Shown here piece by piece: positions 28,051-37,071 of a DNA stretch of 64,000 bases (position 1 is its first letter; every line of letters starts with the position of its first letter). The stretch lies in assembly GCF_014648075.1 (NCBI RefSeq), contig NZ_BMQK01000001.1:62001-126000 (forward strand). The letters are read 5' to 3'. The notes under the pieces are model-generated. The model saw only the letters and a program-made list of their open reading frames with translations. It did no database searches and was not told the DNA's origin. Made by a program: the position numbers and the translations under genes. This stretch comes from Streptomyces ruber. Its GTDB lineage: Bacteria > Actinomycetota > Actinomycetes > Streptomycetales > Streptomycetaceae.

Positions 28051-28977
28051 TCAGGCCGCGTTCGCCTCCGCCGTCACCGTCACCCGGCCCACCAGGTCCT
28101 CGTACGCAGTCCGGTCGAACTCGCCCGCCACCGGGGCCAGCACCGTCGCCGCCGACAGCGCGACCGCGCGGGCCAGCCGGTCGGGCCACGGCAGCTCCTC
28201 CACGAGCCCGGACAGCAGCCCCGCCACCGCCGAGTCGCCCGCACCCGTCGGGTTGCCGCGCAGCCGCCGCGGCGGCGTCGCCCGCCAGTGACCCTCCGCC
28301 GTCCGGGCCAGCAGGCCGTCCGCGCCGAGCGAGGCCACGACCGCGTGGGCGCCGCGGCGGCGGGCGTCCCGGGTGGCGCGGGACGGCTCGTGGGAGCCGG
28401 TGAGCTCGGCCAGTTCCCCGGCGTTCGGCTTCACCAGGTCGGGGCGGGCGGCCACCCCCCGGCGCAGCGGCTCGCCGCTGGTGTCGAGCAGCACGGGCAC
28501 CCCCGCCGCGTGCGCCGTCCTGATCAGTCCCGCGTACGCGCCGACCGGCACCCCCGGCGGGAGGCTGCCGCACAGGGCCACCGCCGACGCGGCGCCGAGC
28601 AGGTCCCCGTACGCCTCCTGGAAGGCGGTCCACTCCGCGGGCGCTATGACCGGGCCGGGCTCGTTGAGCTGTGTGCTGTCGCCGCCCGCGTCGACCACGG
28701 CAACGGTGCGGCGGGTGGCGCCCTCGACCGGGACCAGGGCGTCCAGGACGCCGGTGGTGTGCGCGAGACGGTCCTGCAGGGCGCGCCCGGTGGCGCCGCC
28801 CGCGAAACCGGTGACCGTCACCTCGTGGCCGAGGGCCGCCAGGACACGGGCCACGTTCAGGCCCTTGCCGCCGGGGCGTTCGGTCACCTCCGTCACCCGG
28901 TGGGTCGCGCGGGGGGTGAGGTCCCGTACGCGGTAGGTGATGTCGAGAGCGGTGTTCAGCGTGACCGTGAGGATCAC
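28051..28977 (-). CDS. PfkB-family sugar kinase (1-phosphofructokinase/LacC-like)
   Basis: This 308-residue ribokinase-fold kinase begins ILTVTLNTALDITYRV and contains the first PfkB signature GGKGLNVARVLAALGHEV, the FruK/LacC mark STQLNEPGP, and the catalytic GAGDSAVAG. It phosphorylates a sugar phosphate, probably fructose-1-phosphate- or tagatose-6-phosphate-like. It follows nagA on the same strand after 183 bases, so a link to aminosugar use is plausible but unproven. GTG 28977 was chosen because the conserved N-terminus starts there. Confidence 0.88.
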   Translation of the reverse strand: MILTVTLNTALDITYRVRDLTPRATHRVTEVTERPGGKGLNVARVLAALGHEVTVTGFAGGATGRALQDRLAHTTGVLDALVPVEGATRRTVAVVDAGGDSTQLNEPGPVIAPAEWTAFQEAYGDLLGAASAVALCGSLPPGVPVGAYAGLIRTAHAAGVPVLLDTSGEPLRRGVAARPDLVKPNAGELAELTGSHEPSRATRDARRRGAHAVVASLGADGLLARTAEGHWRATPPRRLRGNPTGAGDSAVAGLLSGLVEELPWPDRLARAVALSAATVLAPVAGEFDRTAYEDLVGRVTVTAEANAA

Positions 28978-29160
28978 CGGCCGACCTCCCCCAAGGTTCG
29001 TTCGGCGCGTTCCCGGTGTGCGGAGCGCGCTTGTCGTACAAGTGGTGCCCAAGTACCGCCAGTTAGGTCAGGTACCGCGGAGGGTCGATCATGCCAAACC
29101 GAACGTCAGAACGGTGCGCGGTCGGCCCAGCCCGGCAGGCCGCCCGTCACACCCACCATC

Positions 29161-30513
29161 TCAGCCGATGACCGGTTCGACCACCCACTCGCCCCGGCGC
29201 ATCACGCCCTTCAGCGCGAACGAGGCGTCCAGGACGACCAGGTCCGCGTCCTTGCCCGGTTCCAGGGAGCCGACCCGGTCGTGGATGCCCAGCACCTTCG
29301 CCGGGTTGGCGGAGATCGCCGCCACGACGTCCCCGACCGGCAGCCGGTCCACGAGGACCGCACGCTGGAAGGCGCGGTCCAGGGTCAGCGTCGAGCCCGC
29401 GATGGAACCGCCCTCCACCAACCGTGCCACGCCCTCGCTGACCTCGACCTCCAGCGGGCCGAGCTGGTAACGGCCGTCGCCGAAGCCCGCCGCGTCCATC
29501 GCGTCGGTGATGAACGCGACCCGGCCGGCGCCCGCGTGGTGGAAGGCGAGCTCCAGGGAGGCCGGATGCAGATGGGTGCCGTCGTTGATCAGCTCGACGG
29601 TGACGCGTTCGTCCTCCAGCAGCGCCGCGATGGGTCCCGGCGTGCGGTGGCCGAGCGGGGGCATCGCGTTGAACAGGTGCGTCGCCACGGTGGCGCCCGC
29701 GTCGATCGCCTCCACCGTCTGCTCGTACGTGGCGTCCGTGTGCCCGATCGCCGCGATGACGCCGTGCTCGGTGAGGAGCCGTACGGAGTCGACGCCGCCC
29801 GGGAGTTCGGTGGCGAGCGTGACCATGACGGCCCGGCCCCGGGCCGCGTCGATCAGCTTGCGTACCTCGGCCGGGTCCGGGTGGCGCAGCAGCTCCGCGG
29901 AGTGCGCGCCCTTGCGGCACGGCGAGATGAACGGCCCCTCGAAGTGGATGCCCGCGATGTCGCCCTGTTCGGCCAGTTCCGACAGCCGGCCCGCGTGCCG
30001 GGCGAGGGCGTCCATGCGGCCGGTGACGGTCGAGGCGACGAGCGTGGTGGTGCCGTGCAGCCGGTGGGTGCGGATGCTCTGCAGGGCCTCGTCGGCCGTG
30101 CCGGAGAAGGAGGCGCCGCCGCCGCCGTGATTGTGGATGTCGACGAAGCCGGGGACCAGCCAGTGGCCGGTCAGGTCGAGCACGTCGGCGTCCTCGGCGG
30201 CCGCCTCGGCGATGCGGGAGCCCTCGACGACGACCCGGCCGCCGTCCACGGTCCCGGAGGGCAGCACCACCCGCGCGCCGGCGAGGACCAGGCCGCGCGT
30301 CCGGCGGGGAGCGCTCCCGGCGGGCGAACCGGGTGACGCGCCGGGCGACGCGCCGGGCGACGTGACAGGTGAGGTGACGGGTGCGGTGCCGGGGCCCGAC
30401 GGTGGTGCGACGAGCGACGCGACGGGTGGCGCGACGGGTGGGACGACGCTGCGCGACCCCGCCGGGGCCTGCTTCAACACCGGTTCGAACCGGTCCCGCT
30501 CACTGGCCGTCAC
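29161..30513 (-). CDS. nagA: N-acetylglucosamine-6-phosphate deacetylase
   Basis: This 450-residue amidohydrolase removes acetate from GlcNAc-6-P in the cytoplasm. PGFVDIHNHGGGG, GIHFEGPFIS, GHTDATYEQ, THLFNAMPPLGHR and the catalytic Asp in FITDAMDAAG are all present, with a C-terminal AANPAK-like segment (ISANPAKVLGIHDRVGSLEPG). It overlaps nagK by four bases (GTGA). The first 70 residues are an unusual Pro/Ala/Ser/Thr-rich extension, repetitive at DNA level, before the normal start near GLVLAGARVVLP. No standard start is visible at the shorter position. Confidence 0.93.
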   Translation of the reverse strand: MTASERDRFEPVLKQAPAGSRSVVPPVAPPVASLVAPPSGPGTAPVTSPVTSPGASPGASPGSPAGSAPRRTRGLVLAGARVVLPSGTVDGGRVVVEGSRIAEAAAEDADVLDLTGHWLVPGFVDIHNHGGGGASFSGTADEALQSIRTHRLHGTTTLVASTVTGRMDALARHAGRLSELAEQGDIAGIHFEGPFISPCRKGAHSAELLRHPDPAEVRKLIDAARGRAVMVTLATELPGGVDSVRLLTEHGVIAAIGHTDATYEQTVEAIDAGATVATHLFNAMPPLGHRTPGPIAALLEDERVTVELINDGTHLHPASLELAFHHAGAGRVAFITDAMDAAGFGDGRYQLGPLEVEVSEGVARLVEGGSIAGSTLTLDRAFQRAVLVDRLPVGDVVAAISANPAKVLGIHDRVGSLEPGKDADLVVLDASFALKGVMRRGEWVVEPVIG

Positions 30514-31457
30514 GTGGGTACCTCCGAGGTCGTAGGAATGGTGGTCAGCAGGTCCCAGGCCATGAGCCCGGCGCCGAGACAGCCCGCGGTGTCGCCGAGG
30601 GCCGCGGGCACGACGGACGGCAGGGTCTGGAAGGTGACGCGCCGCCCGACGGCGGCCCGCAGGGGTGAGAACAAGGTTTCCCCCGCTTCGGCGAGGCCGC
30701 CACCGATGATCAGGACACGCGGGTCCAGCAGGGTGAGCGCGGTGACCAGCCCGTCGGCCAGCGCGTCCACCGCGTCCGTCCAGACCTGTACGGCCCGCGG
30801 GTCGCCGGACGCCACGGCCTTGGCACAGTCCGCCGCGTCCGCCTCCGGGTCGCCGGTGGCCGCCGCCCAGGCCTCGCTGACGGCGGACGCGGACGCGTAC
30901 CGCTCCAGACAGCCGCGCTGCCCGCACGGGCACGGCACACCGCCGGGCCGTACGACGATGTGGCCGATCTCGCCCGCGAAGCCGTGCGCGCCCGTCTCGA
31001 CCGTGCCGCCGATGCCGATCGCGCCCGCGATCCCGGTGCCCAGCGGCACGAACAGGAACCGGTCGGCGCCCCGGCCCGCGCCGATCCGCCCCTCGGCGAG
31101 CCCGCCGGTGCGCACGTCGTGGCCGAGGGCGACCGGGACACCGTCCAGCCGCTCGGCGAGCAGGGCGCGCAGGGGGACGTCGCGCCAGCCGAGGTTGGCC
31201 GCGTAGACGGCCACGCCGCGGCCGGTGTCGACGATGCCGGGCACGGCGATCCCGGCCGCCGCGGCGGGTTCGCCGAAGCGGCGCTCGCCGTACGCGCGCA
31301 GCTCGGCGGCGAAGTCGAGGACCGACGCGATCACCGCGTCCGGGCCGCGCTCGCGACCGGTGGCCCTGCGGGCCAGGTGCAGCAGCTCGCCGTCGGCCCC
31401 CGCGAGAGCGGCCTTCATCCCGGTGCCGCCCACGTCGAGGGCGATGACATGTCTCAC
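30510..31457 (-). CDS. nagK: ROK-family N-acetylglucosamine kinase
   Basis: This 315-residue ROK kinase has the phosphate loop ALDVGGTGMKAAL, the catalytic Asp region ALGHDVRTGG, the ROK signature around FVPLGTGIAGAIGIGG, and the zinc motif GEIGHIVVRPGGVPCPCGQ continuing RGCLE. With NagA it converts incoming GlcNAc to GlcN-6-P. GTG 31457 was chosen because the phosphate loop follows and a DasR-like operator lies 29 bases upstream. Glucokinase is the alternative, but the nagA overlap favours GlcNAc. Confidence 0.9.
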   Translation of the reverse strand: MRHVIALDVGGTGMKAALAGADGELLHLARRATGRERGPDAVIASVLDFAAELRAYGERRFGEPAAAAGIAVPGIVDTGRGVAVYAANLGWRDVPLRALLAERLDGVPVALGHDVRTGGLAEGRIGAGRGADRFLFVPLGTGIAGAIGIGGTVETGAHGFAGEIGHIVVRPGGVPCPCGQRGCLERYASASAVSEAWAAATGDPEADAADCAKAVASGDPRAVQVWTDAVDALADGLVTALTLLDPRVLIIGGGLAEAGETLFSPLRAAVGRRVTFQTLPSVVPAALGDTAGCLGAGLMAWDLLTTIPTTSEVPT

Positions 31458-31485
31458 GGGGAACAGTGTGGCGCGTACACCCTGA

Positions 31486-31501
31486 AGAGGTCTAGTCCAC
31501 T
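31486..31501. promoter_or_regulatory. DasR-responsive element (dre) of nagKA
   Basis: AGAGGTCTAGTCCACT matches 13 of 16 bases of ACTGGTCTAGACCACT (14 if C/G is allowed at position 2). It lies between divergent nagK and the sugar-binding lipoprotein gene, about 29 bp from nagK and 52 bp from the lipoprotein ATG. DasR (GntR family) is the GlcN-6-P-responsive aminosugar repressor. Confidence 0.8.
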
Positions 31502-31552
31502 CTTGTGCTGTAGACATTGTGTCAACAGCCAACTGAACGACGAGACAGCAAG

Positions 31553-32839
31553 ATGTGGGGCGGAACAGCGGTGCAGCGACGTTGGGCAGGGACGGTCGCG
31601 GTGGTGTCCGCGCTGGGTACGGCGGCGGCCCTCGGCGGCTGCGGCTCGGACTCCGGGTCCGAGGACGTGACCTTGAGGCTGGTCGCCGCCGACTACGGCA
31701 GCTCGAAGGGCGACAGCTCGCAGAAGTACTGGGACGACCTGGTCGGACGGTACGAGAAGGAGCACCCGGGAGTGCGGGTCGACGTCAGCGTGTACTCGTG
31801 GGAGGACGTCGACGCCAAGGTCAGGGAGATGGTGGACGCGGGCGAGGCGCCCGACATGGCCCAGATCGGCGCGTACGCCGACTACGCCGCCAAGGGGCTG
31901 CTGTACCCGGCGTCCGAGGTGCTCTCCATCCCCGTGCAGGCCGACTTCCTGCCGCAGCTCGCGGACGCGGGGACGGTGAACCGGCTGCAGTACGGGCTGC
32001 CGTTCGCCGCGTCCACGCGGGTGCTCGTCTACAACAAGAGCCTGTTCGCCGACGCCGGGATCGACTCCGCGCCGAGCACCTGGAAGGACCTGGCCGAGGA
32101 CGCGGCCGCGCTGAAGGACGCGGGGGTCGAGACCCCGTACGCGCTGCCGCTGGGACCGGAGGAGGCGCAGGCCGAGGCCCTCCAGTGGCTGCTGAGCGGC
32201 GGTTCCGGCTACATCGACGACGTGGGCTCGTACGACCTCGACTCCGAGCAGAACGTGAAGACGCTCACCTGGCTCAAGGACGAGCTCGTGGACAAGGGGC
32301 TGACCGGGCCGACGGCCCCCGCGGAGCTGAACCGCGCCGAGGCCGCCGCCGCGTTCGCGCGCGGTGAGGTCGGCATGACCAGCGCCCACCCCGCCCTGCT
32401 GCGGGCCGCCGCCGAAAAGGGGGTGGAACTCGGCACGGCGACCATGCCGGGCGAAAGCGGGCGGTCCGCCACCACCCTGGGCGTCGCGGACTGGATGATG
32501 GCCTTCAAGGAGAACGGCCACCGGAAGGAGATCGGCTCGTTCCTCGACTTCGTCTACGACGAGGAGAACGTGCTCGCCTTCTCCCGCGCGTACGACGTGC
32601 TGCCGGTGACGACGTCCGCATCCGAGGCCATGGGCGACGACGAGGCGGACGCCGCCCTCGCCCCGTTCCTCCAGAGGCTCCCCGAGAGCCGGTTCTACCC
32701 CGTCGGCAAGGTCTCCTGGGCCGCGGTCAGCGCCGCGGTCAAGCAGCGCATCGGCGAGGCCGTGGCACCGGGCGGCAACCCCGTCAAGGTGCTGCAGCAG
32801 TTGCAGGAAGTGGCGCTGGAGGCGGACAGCGCGGCGTGA
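31553..32839 (+). CDS. ABC transporter sugar-binding lipoprotein (orphan)
   Basis: This 428-residue type 1 extracellular solute-binding lipoprotein has a signal peptide with lipobox LGGC, then the periplasmic-binding fold (RLVAADYGSS, VDVSVYSWEDVDAKV, YGLPFAASTRVLVYNKSLF, typical of sugar binders). No permease or ATPase genes are next to it. It shares the dre region with nagKA and probably needs MsiK as ATPase. Aminosugar specificity is inferred only from position. ATG 31553 is used; GTG 31571 is an alternative with a GGCGGA site. Confidence 0.88.
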   Translation: MWGGTAVQRRWAGTVAVVSALGTAAALGGCGSDSGSEDVTLRLVAADYGSSKGDSSQKYWDDLVGRYEKEHPGVRVDVSVYSWEDVDAKVREMVDAGEAPDMAQIGAYADYAAKGLLYPASEVLSIPVQADFLPQLADAGTVNRLQYGLPFAASTRVLVYNKSLFADAGIDSAPSTWKDLAEDAAALKDAGVETPYALPLGPEEAQAEALQWLLSGGSGYIDDVGSYDLDSEQNVKTLTWLKDELVDKGLTGPTAPAELNRAEAAAAFARGEVGMTSAHPALLRAAAEKGVELGTATMPGESGRSATTLGVADWMMAFKENGHRKEIGSFLDFVYDEENVLAFSRAYDVLPVTTSASEAMGDDEADAALAPFLQRLPESRFYPVGKVSWAAVSAAVKQRIGEAVAPGGNPVKVLQQLQEVALEADSAA

Positions 32840-32912
32840 TGCGCCGGCGGCCGGGGCCGGGCGGACCCTCCGTGAGGGCGCGTTGTCAGTGGCGGGGGCT
32901 ACGGTTCGGTGC

Positions 32913-33167
32913 ATGGACGTGGACGAGCGTGAGCAGGGAGAGGAAGGACTCGGCGCGCGGGAGAGGGCGGTCCTCGCCCTGGAGCGCCGCTCCTTCGCGG
33001 GCCCCGGCGCCAAGGAGCGGGCGATACGCGAGCGGCTGGGCCTGGCGCCGGTGCGCTACTACCAGCTGCTCAACGCCCTGCTCGACGACCGCCGCGCCCT
33101 GGAGCACGACCCGGTGACGGTCAACCGGCTCCGCCGGGTACGGGACGCCCGGCGCGCGGAGCGCTGA
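32913..33167 (+). CDS. DUF3263 small helix-turn-helix-like protein
   Basis: This 84-residue basic/acidic protein has an HTH-like segment (AVLALERRSFAGPGAKERAI, then RLGLAPVRYYQLLNALLDD) shared with the DUF3263 family found in actinobacteria. It is probably a DNA-binding or sigma-like small regulator, but its function is unknown. It starts at ATG 32913 and lies upstream of otsB on the same strand. Confidence 0.8.
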   Translation: MDVDEREQGEEGLGARERAVLALERRSFAGPGAKERAIRERLGLAPVRYYQLLNALLDDRRALEHDPVTVNRLRRVRDARRAER

Positions 33168-33200
33168 GGTCCCGCGGCGGTGCGGGAGCGGCACGGGGAC

Positions 33201-33261
33201 CGGGGGCCGTCCCACGGATACGGGGGGCCGTCCCACGGATACGGGGAGCCGTCCCTGGATA
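33201..33261. repeat. Three tandem 20-21-bp repeats in the otsB leader
   Basis: Three copies of CGGGGGCCGTCCCACGGATA (20, 21 and 20 bp, slightly diverged) run up to 11 bases before the otsB start, placing them in or next to its promoter. Confidence 0.85.
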
Positions 33262-33272
33262 GACGTCACCGT

Positions 33273-34145
33273 ATGGGCATCAACACGGACTCCACGGACT
33301 CCACAGGCCACCAGGACTCGCTGCCGGCGCCCGCGACGCCGGGCGGGCGCGACGGGCTGGACGCGCTGCTCGCCCGGCCGCGCAGGGCGGTCCTCGCGTT
33401 CGACTTCGACGGGACCCTCGCCCCGATCGTCGCCGACCCCGAGCGGGCGCGGGCACACCCCGACGCCGTCCCCGCACTGGCGGCCCTCGCCCCGAAGGTC
33501 GCCTCCGTCGCCGTGATCACGGGCCGCCCCGCCGAGGTCGCGGTCCGCAACGGCGGCTTCGCGGGCGCCGGCGGCCTGGAGCACCTGGTCGTCCTCGGCC
33601 ACTACGGCGCCGAGCGCTGGGAGGCCGCCACCGGCGAGGTCACCGCCCCCGCCCCGCACCCGGGCGTCGCCGCGGTCCGGGCCGAGCTGCCGGGCGTCCT
33701 CGACCGGGCCGGCGCCGGGGAGGGCACGTGGATCGAGGAGAAGGGCCGGGCGGTCGCCGTCCACACCCGTCGCGCCGCCGACCCCCAGGCCGCCTTCGAG
33801 GCCCTGCGGGAGCCCCTCGCCTCGCTCGCCGCCCGGCACGGCCTCGTCGTCGAGCCCGGCCGGCTGGTCCTGGAACTGCGCCCGCCGGGCGTGGACAAGG
33901 GCGTCGCCCTGCGGGAGTACGTACGCGACACCGGTGCCGAGGCGGTGCTGTACGCCGGCGACGACCTCGGCGACCTGCCCGCCTTCGCCGCGGTCGAGGA
34001 GCTGCGCGGCGAGGGTGTCCCCGGCCTGCTGGTGTGCAGCGGCAGCGACGAGGTCCACGAACTGAAGAAGCGCGCCGACCTGGTGGTGGACGGCCCGGCG
34101 GGCGTCGTACGCCTGCTGCGGGCGCTGGCCGGCGCGATGGGGTGA
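33273..34145 (+). CDS. otsB: Trehalose-6-phosphate phosphatase
   Basis: This 290-residue HAD phosphatase converts trehalose-6-P to trehalose. HAD motif I is [10 protein letters not shown], motif II is VAVITGR, the substrate cap spans about residues 110-225, the Lys of [11 protein letters not shown] is motif III and [12 protein letters not shown] is motif IV. It is convergent with otsA, which makes its substrate. The N-terminus is Ser/Thr/Asp-rich. Confidence 0.94.
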   Translation: MGINTDSTDSTGHQDSLPAPATPGGRDGLDALLARPRRAVLAFDFDGTLAPIVADPERARAHPDAVPALAALAPKVASVAVITGRPAEVAVRNGGFAGAGGLEHLVVLGHYGAERWEAATGEVTAPAPHPGVAAVRAELPGVLDRAGAGEGTWIEEKGRAVAVHTRRAADPQAAFEALREPLASLAARHGLVVEPGRLVLELRPPGVDKGVALREYVRDTGAEAVLYAGDDLGDLPAFAAVEELRGEGVPGLLVCSGSDEVHELKKRADLVVDGPAGVVRLLRALAGAMG

Positions 34146-34158
34146 GGTGCCGGAAGGG

Positions 34159-34195
34159 GGGAGTCCGGGCCCGGCACCGCCGGGCCCGGACTCCC
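34159..34195. terminator. Bidirectional terminator between otsB and otsA
   Basis: A stem of about 16 bp (34159-34174 with 34180-34195) with the loop CACCG sits between the two convergent stop codons. Confidence 0.85.
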
Positions 34196-34200
34196 TACCC

Positions 34201-35637
34201 TCAGCTCTCCAGCGCGTGCAGCTGGTCCAGGAACCACTTCGCCGGGGGCAGCGCGGTCGCCGCGGCGGCCAGCCGCTTGCCGCGTTCGGCGCGCTCGTCC
34301 TCCGGCAGGGTCAGCGCGGTGTGCAGCGCGTCGGCCGTGCCGACGATGTCGTACGGGTTCACCGCGACCGCGTCCTCTCCCAGCTCCTCGAACGCGCCCG
34401 CCTCCCGCGACAGCACCAGCGCGCAGCCCGCGTCGGAGACGACCGGCACCTCCTTGGCGACCAGGTTCATGCCGTCCCGGATGGGGTTGACCAGCGCCAC
34501 GTCCGCCAGCCGGTACGCGGCCAGCGAGCGCGCGAAGTCGTCCTGGACGTGCAGCACGACCGGGGTCCAGCCCGGTGTCCCGTACTGCGAGTTGATCTCG
34601 TCGGCCAGGCGCTGCACCTCGGCCGTGTAGTCGCGGTAGACGGCGAGGTCCTGCCGGGACGGGTACGCGAACGCCACGTGCACCACCCGCTCGCGCCACT
34701 CCGGCCTGTCCTCCAGCAGGTGCCGGTACGCCAGCAGTCCGCGCACGATGTTCTTCGACAGCTCGGTCCGGTCGACCCGGACGATCGTCTTCCGGGTGCT
34801 GCCGTCCGGGGCGGTGCCGATCTGCTCCCGCAGCGCGGCCATCCGCTCGTCCACGTCCGCCTCGTGCGACCGCTTCCGCAGGAAGTCCGCGTCGGCGCCC
34901 AGACCGTGCACGCCGATCCGGGTGCCCGAGGGGATGCCGGGCCCCAGCACGGCGTGGCAGCACTCCGTGAACGCGTCCGCCCACCGCTGGGTGAGGAACG
35001 CCGCCCGGTCCGCGCCCAGGATGCCGCTCAGCACCTGCGCCGCGATGTCGTCGGGCAGCAGCCGGAAGTACTCCGGCGGCGCCCACGGCGTGTGCGAGAA
35101 GTGGCCGATGCGCAGGTCGGGGCGGAGCTCCCGGAGCATACGGGGCACCAGCACCAGGTGGTAGTCCTGCACGAGCACCGCCGCGCCCTCGCCCGCCTCC
35201 TCGGCCAGCGCCTCGGCGAACGCGCGGTTGTACGCCTCGAACGACGCCCACTGCCGCCGGAACTCCGCGTCGAAGGCCGGCTCCAGCGGCGTCTGGTACA
35301 GCATGTGGTGGACGAACCACAGCACCGAGTTGGCGATGCCGTTGTACGCGTCCGCGTGCACGTCGGCGGCGATGTCCAGCATGCGGACACGCTGACCGCC
35401 GGTGTCCTCCGTGGGCAGGGCGCCGTCGGCGCGCCGCGCGGCTTCGCGGTCGCCGTCGCCCAGCGCCGCGCAGACCCATACGGCGTCGGCGTCGGGGCCG
35501 ATCGCGGAGAGACCGGACACCAGCCCGCCACCACCGCGTTTGGAGGTGAGCTCACCGCTGTCGGCCAGCGAGTACGAGACGGGGCCGCGGTTGGACGCGA
35601 CCAGGACACGAGCGCCGGTGGGGGATGGGGAAGCCAT
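34201..35637 (-). CDS. otsA: Trehalose-6-phosphate synthase
   Basis: This 478-residue GT20 glycosyltransferase joins UDP-glucose (or GDP-glucose) and glucose-6-[15 protein letters not shown] at the N-terminus, [69 protein letters not shown] and the C-terminal DGMNLVAKE are diagnostic. It pairs with convergent otsB to make trehalose for osmotic and spore protection. ATG 35637 begins [19 protein letters not shown]. Confidence 0.95.
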   Translation of the reverse strand: MASPSPTGARVLVASNRGPVSYSLADSGELTSKRGGGGLVSGLSAIGPDADAVWVCAALGDGDREAARRADGALPTEDTGGQRVRMLDIAADVHADAYNGIANSVLWFVHHMLYQTPLEPAFDAEFRRQWASFEAYNRAFAEALAEEAGEGAAVLVQDYHLVLVPRMLRELRPDLRIGHFSHTPWAPPEYFRLLPDDIAAQVLSGILGADRAAFLTQRWADAFTECCHAVLGPGIPSGTRIGVHGLGADADFLRKRSHEADVDERMAALREQIGTAPDGSTRKTIVRVDRTELSKNIVRGLLAYRHLLEDRPEWRERVVHVAFAYPSRQDLAVYRDYTAEVQRLADEINSQYGTPGWTPVVLHVQDDFARSLAAYRLADVALVNPIRDGMNLVAKEVPVVSDAGCALVLSREAGAFEELGEDAVAVNPYDIVGTADALHTALTLPEDERAERGKRLAAAATALPPAKWFLDQLHALES

Positions 35638-35767
35638 ACGCCTCAACTAGCCCGAGGTCGGAAAACTCAAACGTCTGTCCCATCCGTATACGAGCCGGAA
35701 AGGGACACGGGCGGGACGGCGGTGCGCGGGCGGAGCGGCGGTGCGCGGCGGGCCGCGCCGGCTGCGC

Positions 35768-36724
35768 CTACGCCGCTCTCCTCGCCGCGTACTCCTCGAT
35801 CTCCACCATCGGCGGCCGCTCCTCCGTGTCCACCGAGTACGTACGCGGCTCGAACCCCTCCTCGCCCCGCTCGAACTGGGTGAGGGCCGGGCGGACCAGG
35901 TGGCCGCGGGCGAGGCGCAGCTGGGCCGTGCGGTAGATCGCGGCGGCCATGCGGCCGAGCGCCTGTCCGTCCTGGTGCCGGTGCTTGCGGACGCCGACGT
36001 CGACCTGGGCGAGGGCGTCGAGGCCCACCAGGTGCAGGGCGTCGACCAGCATGCCCAGCTCGACGCCGTACCCGACCGGGAACGGCAGCCGCTCCAGCAG
36101 GGAGCGCCGGGCCGCGTACTCGCCGCCGAGCGGCTGGACGAAGCCCGCGAGCTGCGGCCAGTGCATGTTGAGCAGCGGCCGGGCCATCAGCTCGGTGACC
36201 CGGCCGCCCTGCCCGGCCGGGACACCCGCGGAGGCGGCGAGCGGCCGGTCGTACATCGCCTTGACCAGGTCGACCCCGGGATCGGTGAGCAGCGGGCCCA
36301 CGATGCCGGTGACGAAGTCGGACGAGAACTCCCGCAGGTCCGCGTCGACGAAACAGACGATGTCCCCGTGGGTGACGAGCAGCGAGCGCCACAGCACCTC
36401 GCCCTTGCCGGGCACGGCCGGCAGGCGCGGGAGGATCTCGTCGCGGTGGACGACTCTGGCGCCCGCGGCGGCGGCCACCTCGGAGGTGCGGTCGGTCGAC
36501 CCCGAGTCGACGACCACGACCTCGTCGACGAGCGGTGTCTGTTCCACCAGGTCGTGACGGATCGCGGCGACGATCTCGCCGACCGTCCGCTCCTCGTCGA
36601 GCGCGGGCAGGACGACGCTGACCGACTGTCCCGTGGCGCGTTTCGCGGCCATGAGCCGGTGCAGTGGACGATCGGTCACGGACCAGGAGCGTGTGCTCAG
36701 CCAGTGTTCGACTTCTTCCAGCAC
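35768..36724 (-). CDS. gpgS: Glucosyl-3-phosphoglycerate synthase
   Basis: This 318-residue GT-A glycosyltransferase of family GT81 makes glucosyl-3-phosphoglycerate, precursor of glucosylglycerate and methylglucose polymers. SVVLPALDEERTVGEI and VVDSGSTDRT bind UDP-glucose, VDADLREF is the metal DxD, and GGEYAARR plus YGVELGMLVDAL complete the family pattern. Its place beside otsA suggests a shared compatible-solute role. A dolichol-phosphate glycosyltransferase is the alternative, but there are no membrane helices. Confidence 0.88.
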   Translation of the reverse strand: MLEEVEHWLSTRSWSVTDRPLHRLMAAKRATGQSVSVVLPALDEERTVGEIVAAIRHDLVEQTPLVDEVVVVDSGSTDRTSEVAAAAGARVVHRDEILPRLPAVPGKGEVLWRSLLVTHGDIVCFVDADLREFSSDFVTGIVGPLLTDPGVDLVKAMYDRPLAASAGVPAGQGGRVTELMARPLLNMHWPQLAGFVQPLGGEYAARRSLLERLPFPVGYGVELGMLVDALHLVGLDALAQVDVGVRKHRHQDGQALGRMAAAIYRTAQLRLARGHLVRPALTQFERGEEGFEPRTYSVDTEERPPMVEIEEYAARRAA

Positions 36725-36883
36725 AGCCTGCGGCTCCTCCCTCTTCGATCACACAGGGGGCACATGTGATCCATCTCGCGGTTCGGACGTCTATCTCAAC
36801 TGTCCTGGCCGTCGGTTACAGTCTTGAACAACGCGGATGACCATCGCATGTCGGGGGTCACCGCTGTTCACAACCGAATACCG

Positions 36884-37052
36884 CTCATCCAGAGGGGCAG
36901 AGGGACACGGCCCGATGAAGCCCCGGCAACCCTCCAGCCGGCTCTCGTAGCGATCAACCGGTCACTGGCGACCGCGATCGACTCCGCGGGGCTCCCGGCT
37001 AGGGAAGGTGCCAAATCCGTCTCACGGCGAAGTGCGTCGTGAGGAAGATGAG
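36884..37052 (+). ncRNA. SAM-I (S-box) riboswitch
   Basis: The P1 stem pairs CTCATC (36884-36889) with GATGAG (37047-37052). Inside lie the conserved S-box blocks AGAGGGGCAGAGGGAC, CCCGATGAAGCCCCGGCAAC and GGTGCCAAATCC. The 3' P1 strand overlaps AGGAGAAAGG, the ribosome site of the next gene, so SAM binding probably hides it and blocks translation. Peripheral sequence differs from SAM-IV. Confidence 0.92.
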
Positions 37053-37071
37053 GAGAAAGGGCCTCGCCTCC

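Noticed and set aside
36884..37052. SAM-IV rather than SAM-I riboswitch
   Set aside because: The GATGAAGCCCCGGCAACC block next to AGAGGGG...GGGAC and the GGTGCCAAATCC block follow the S-box layout; the SAM-IV-specific core is absent.
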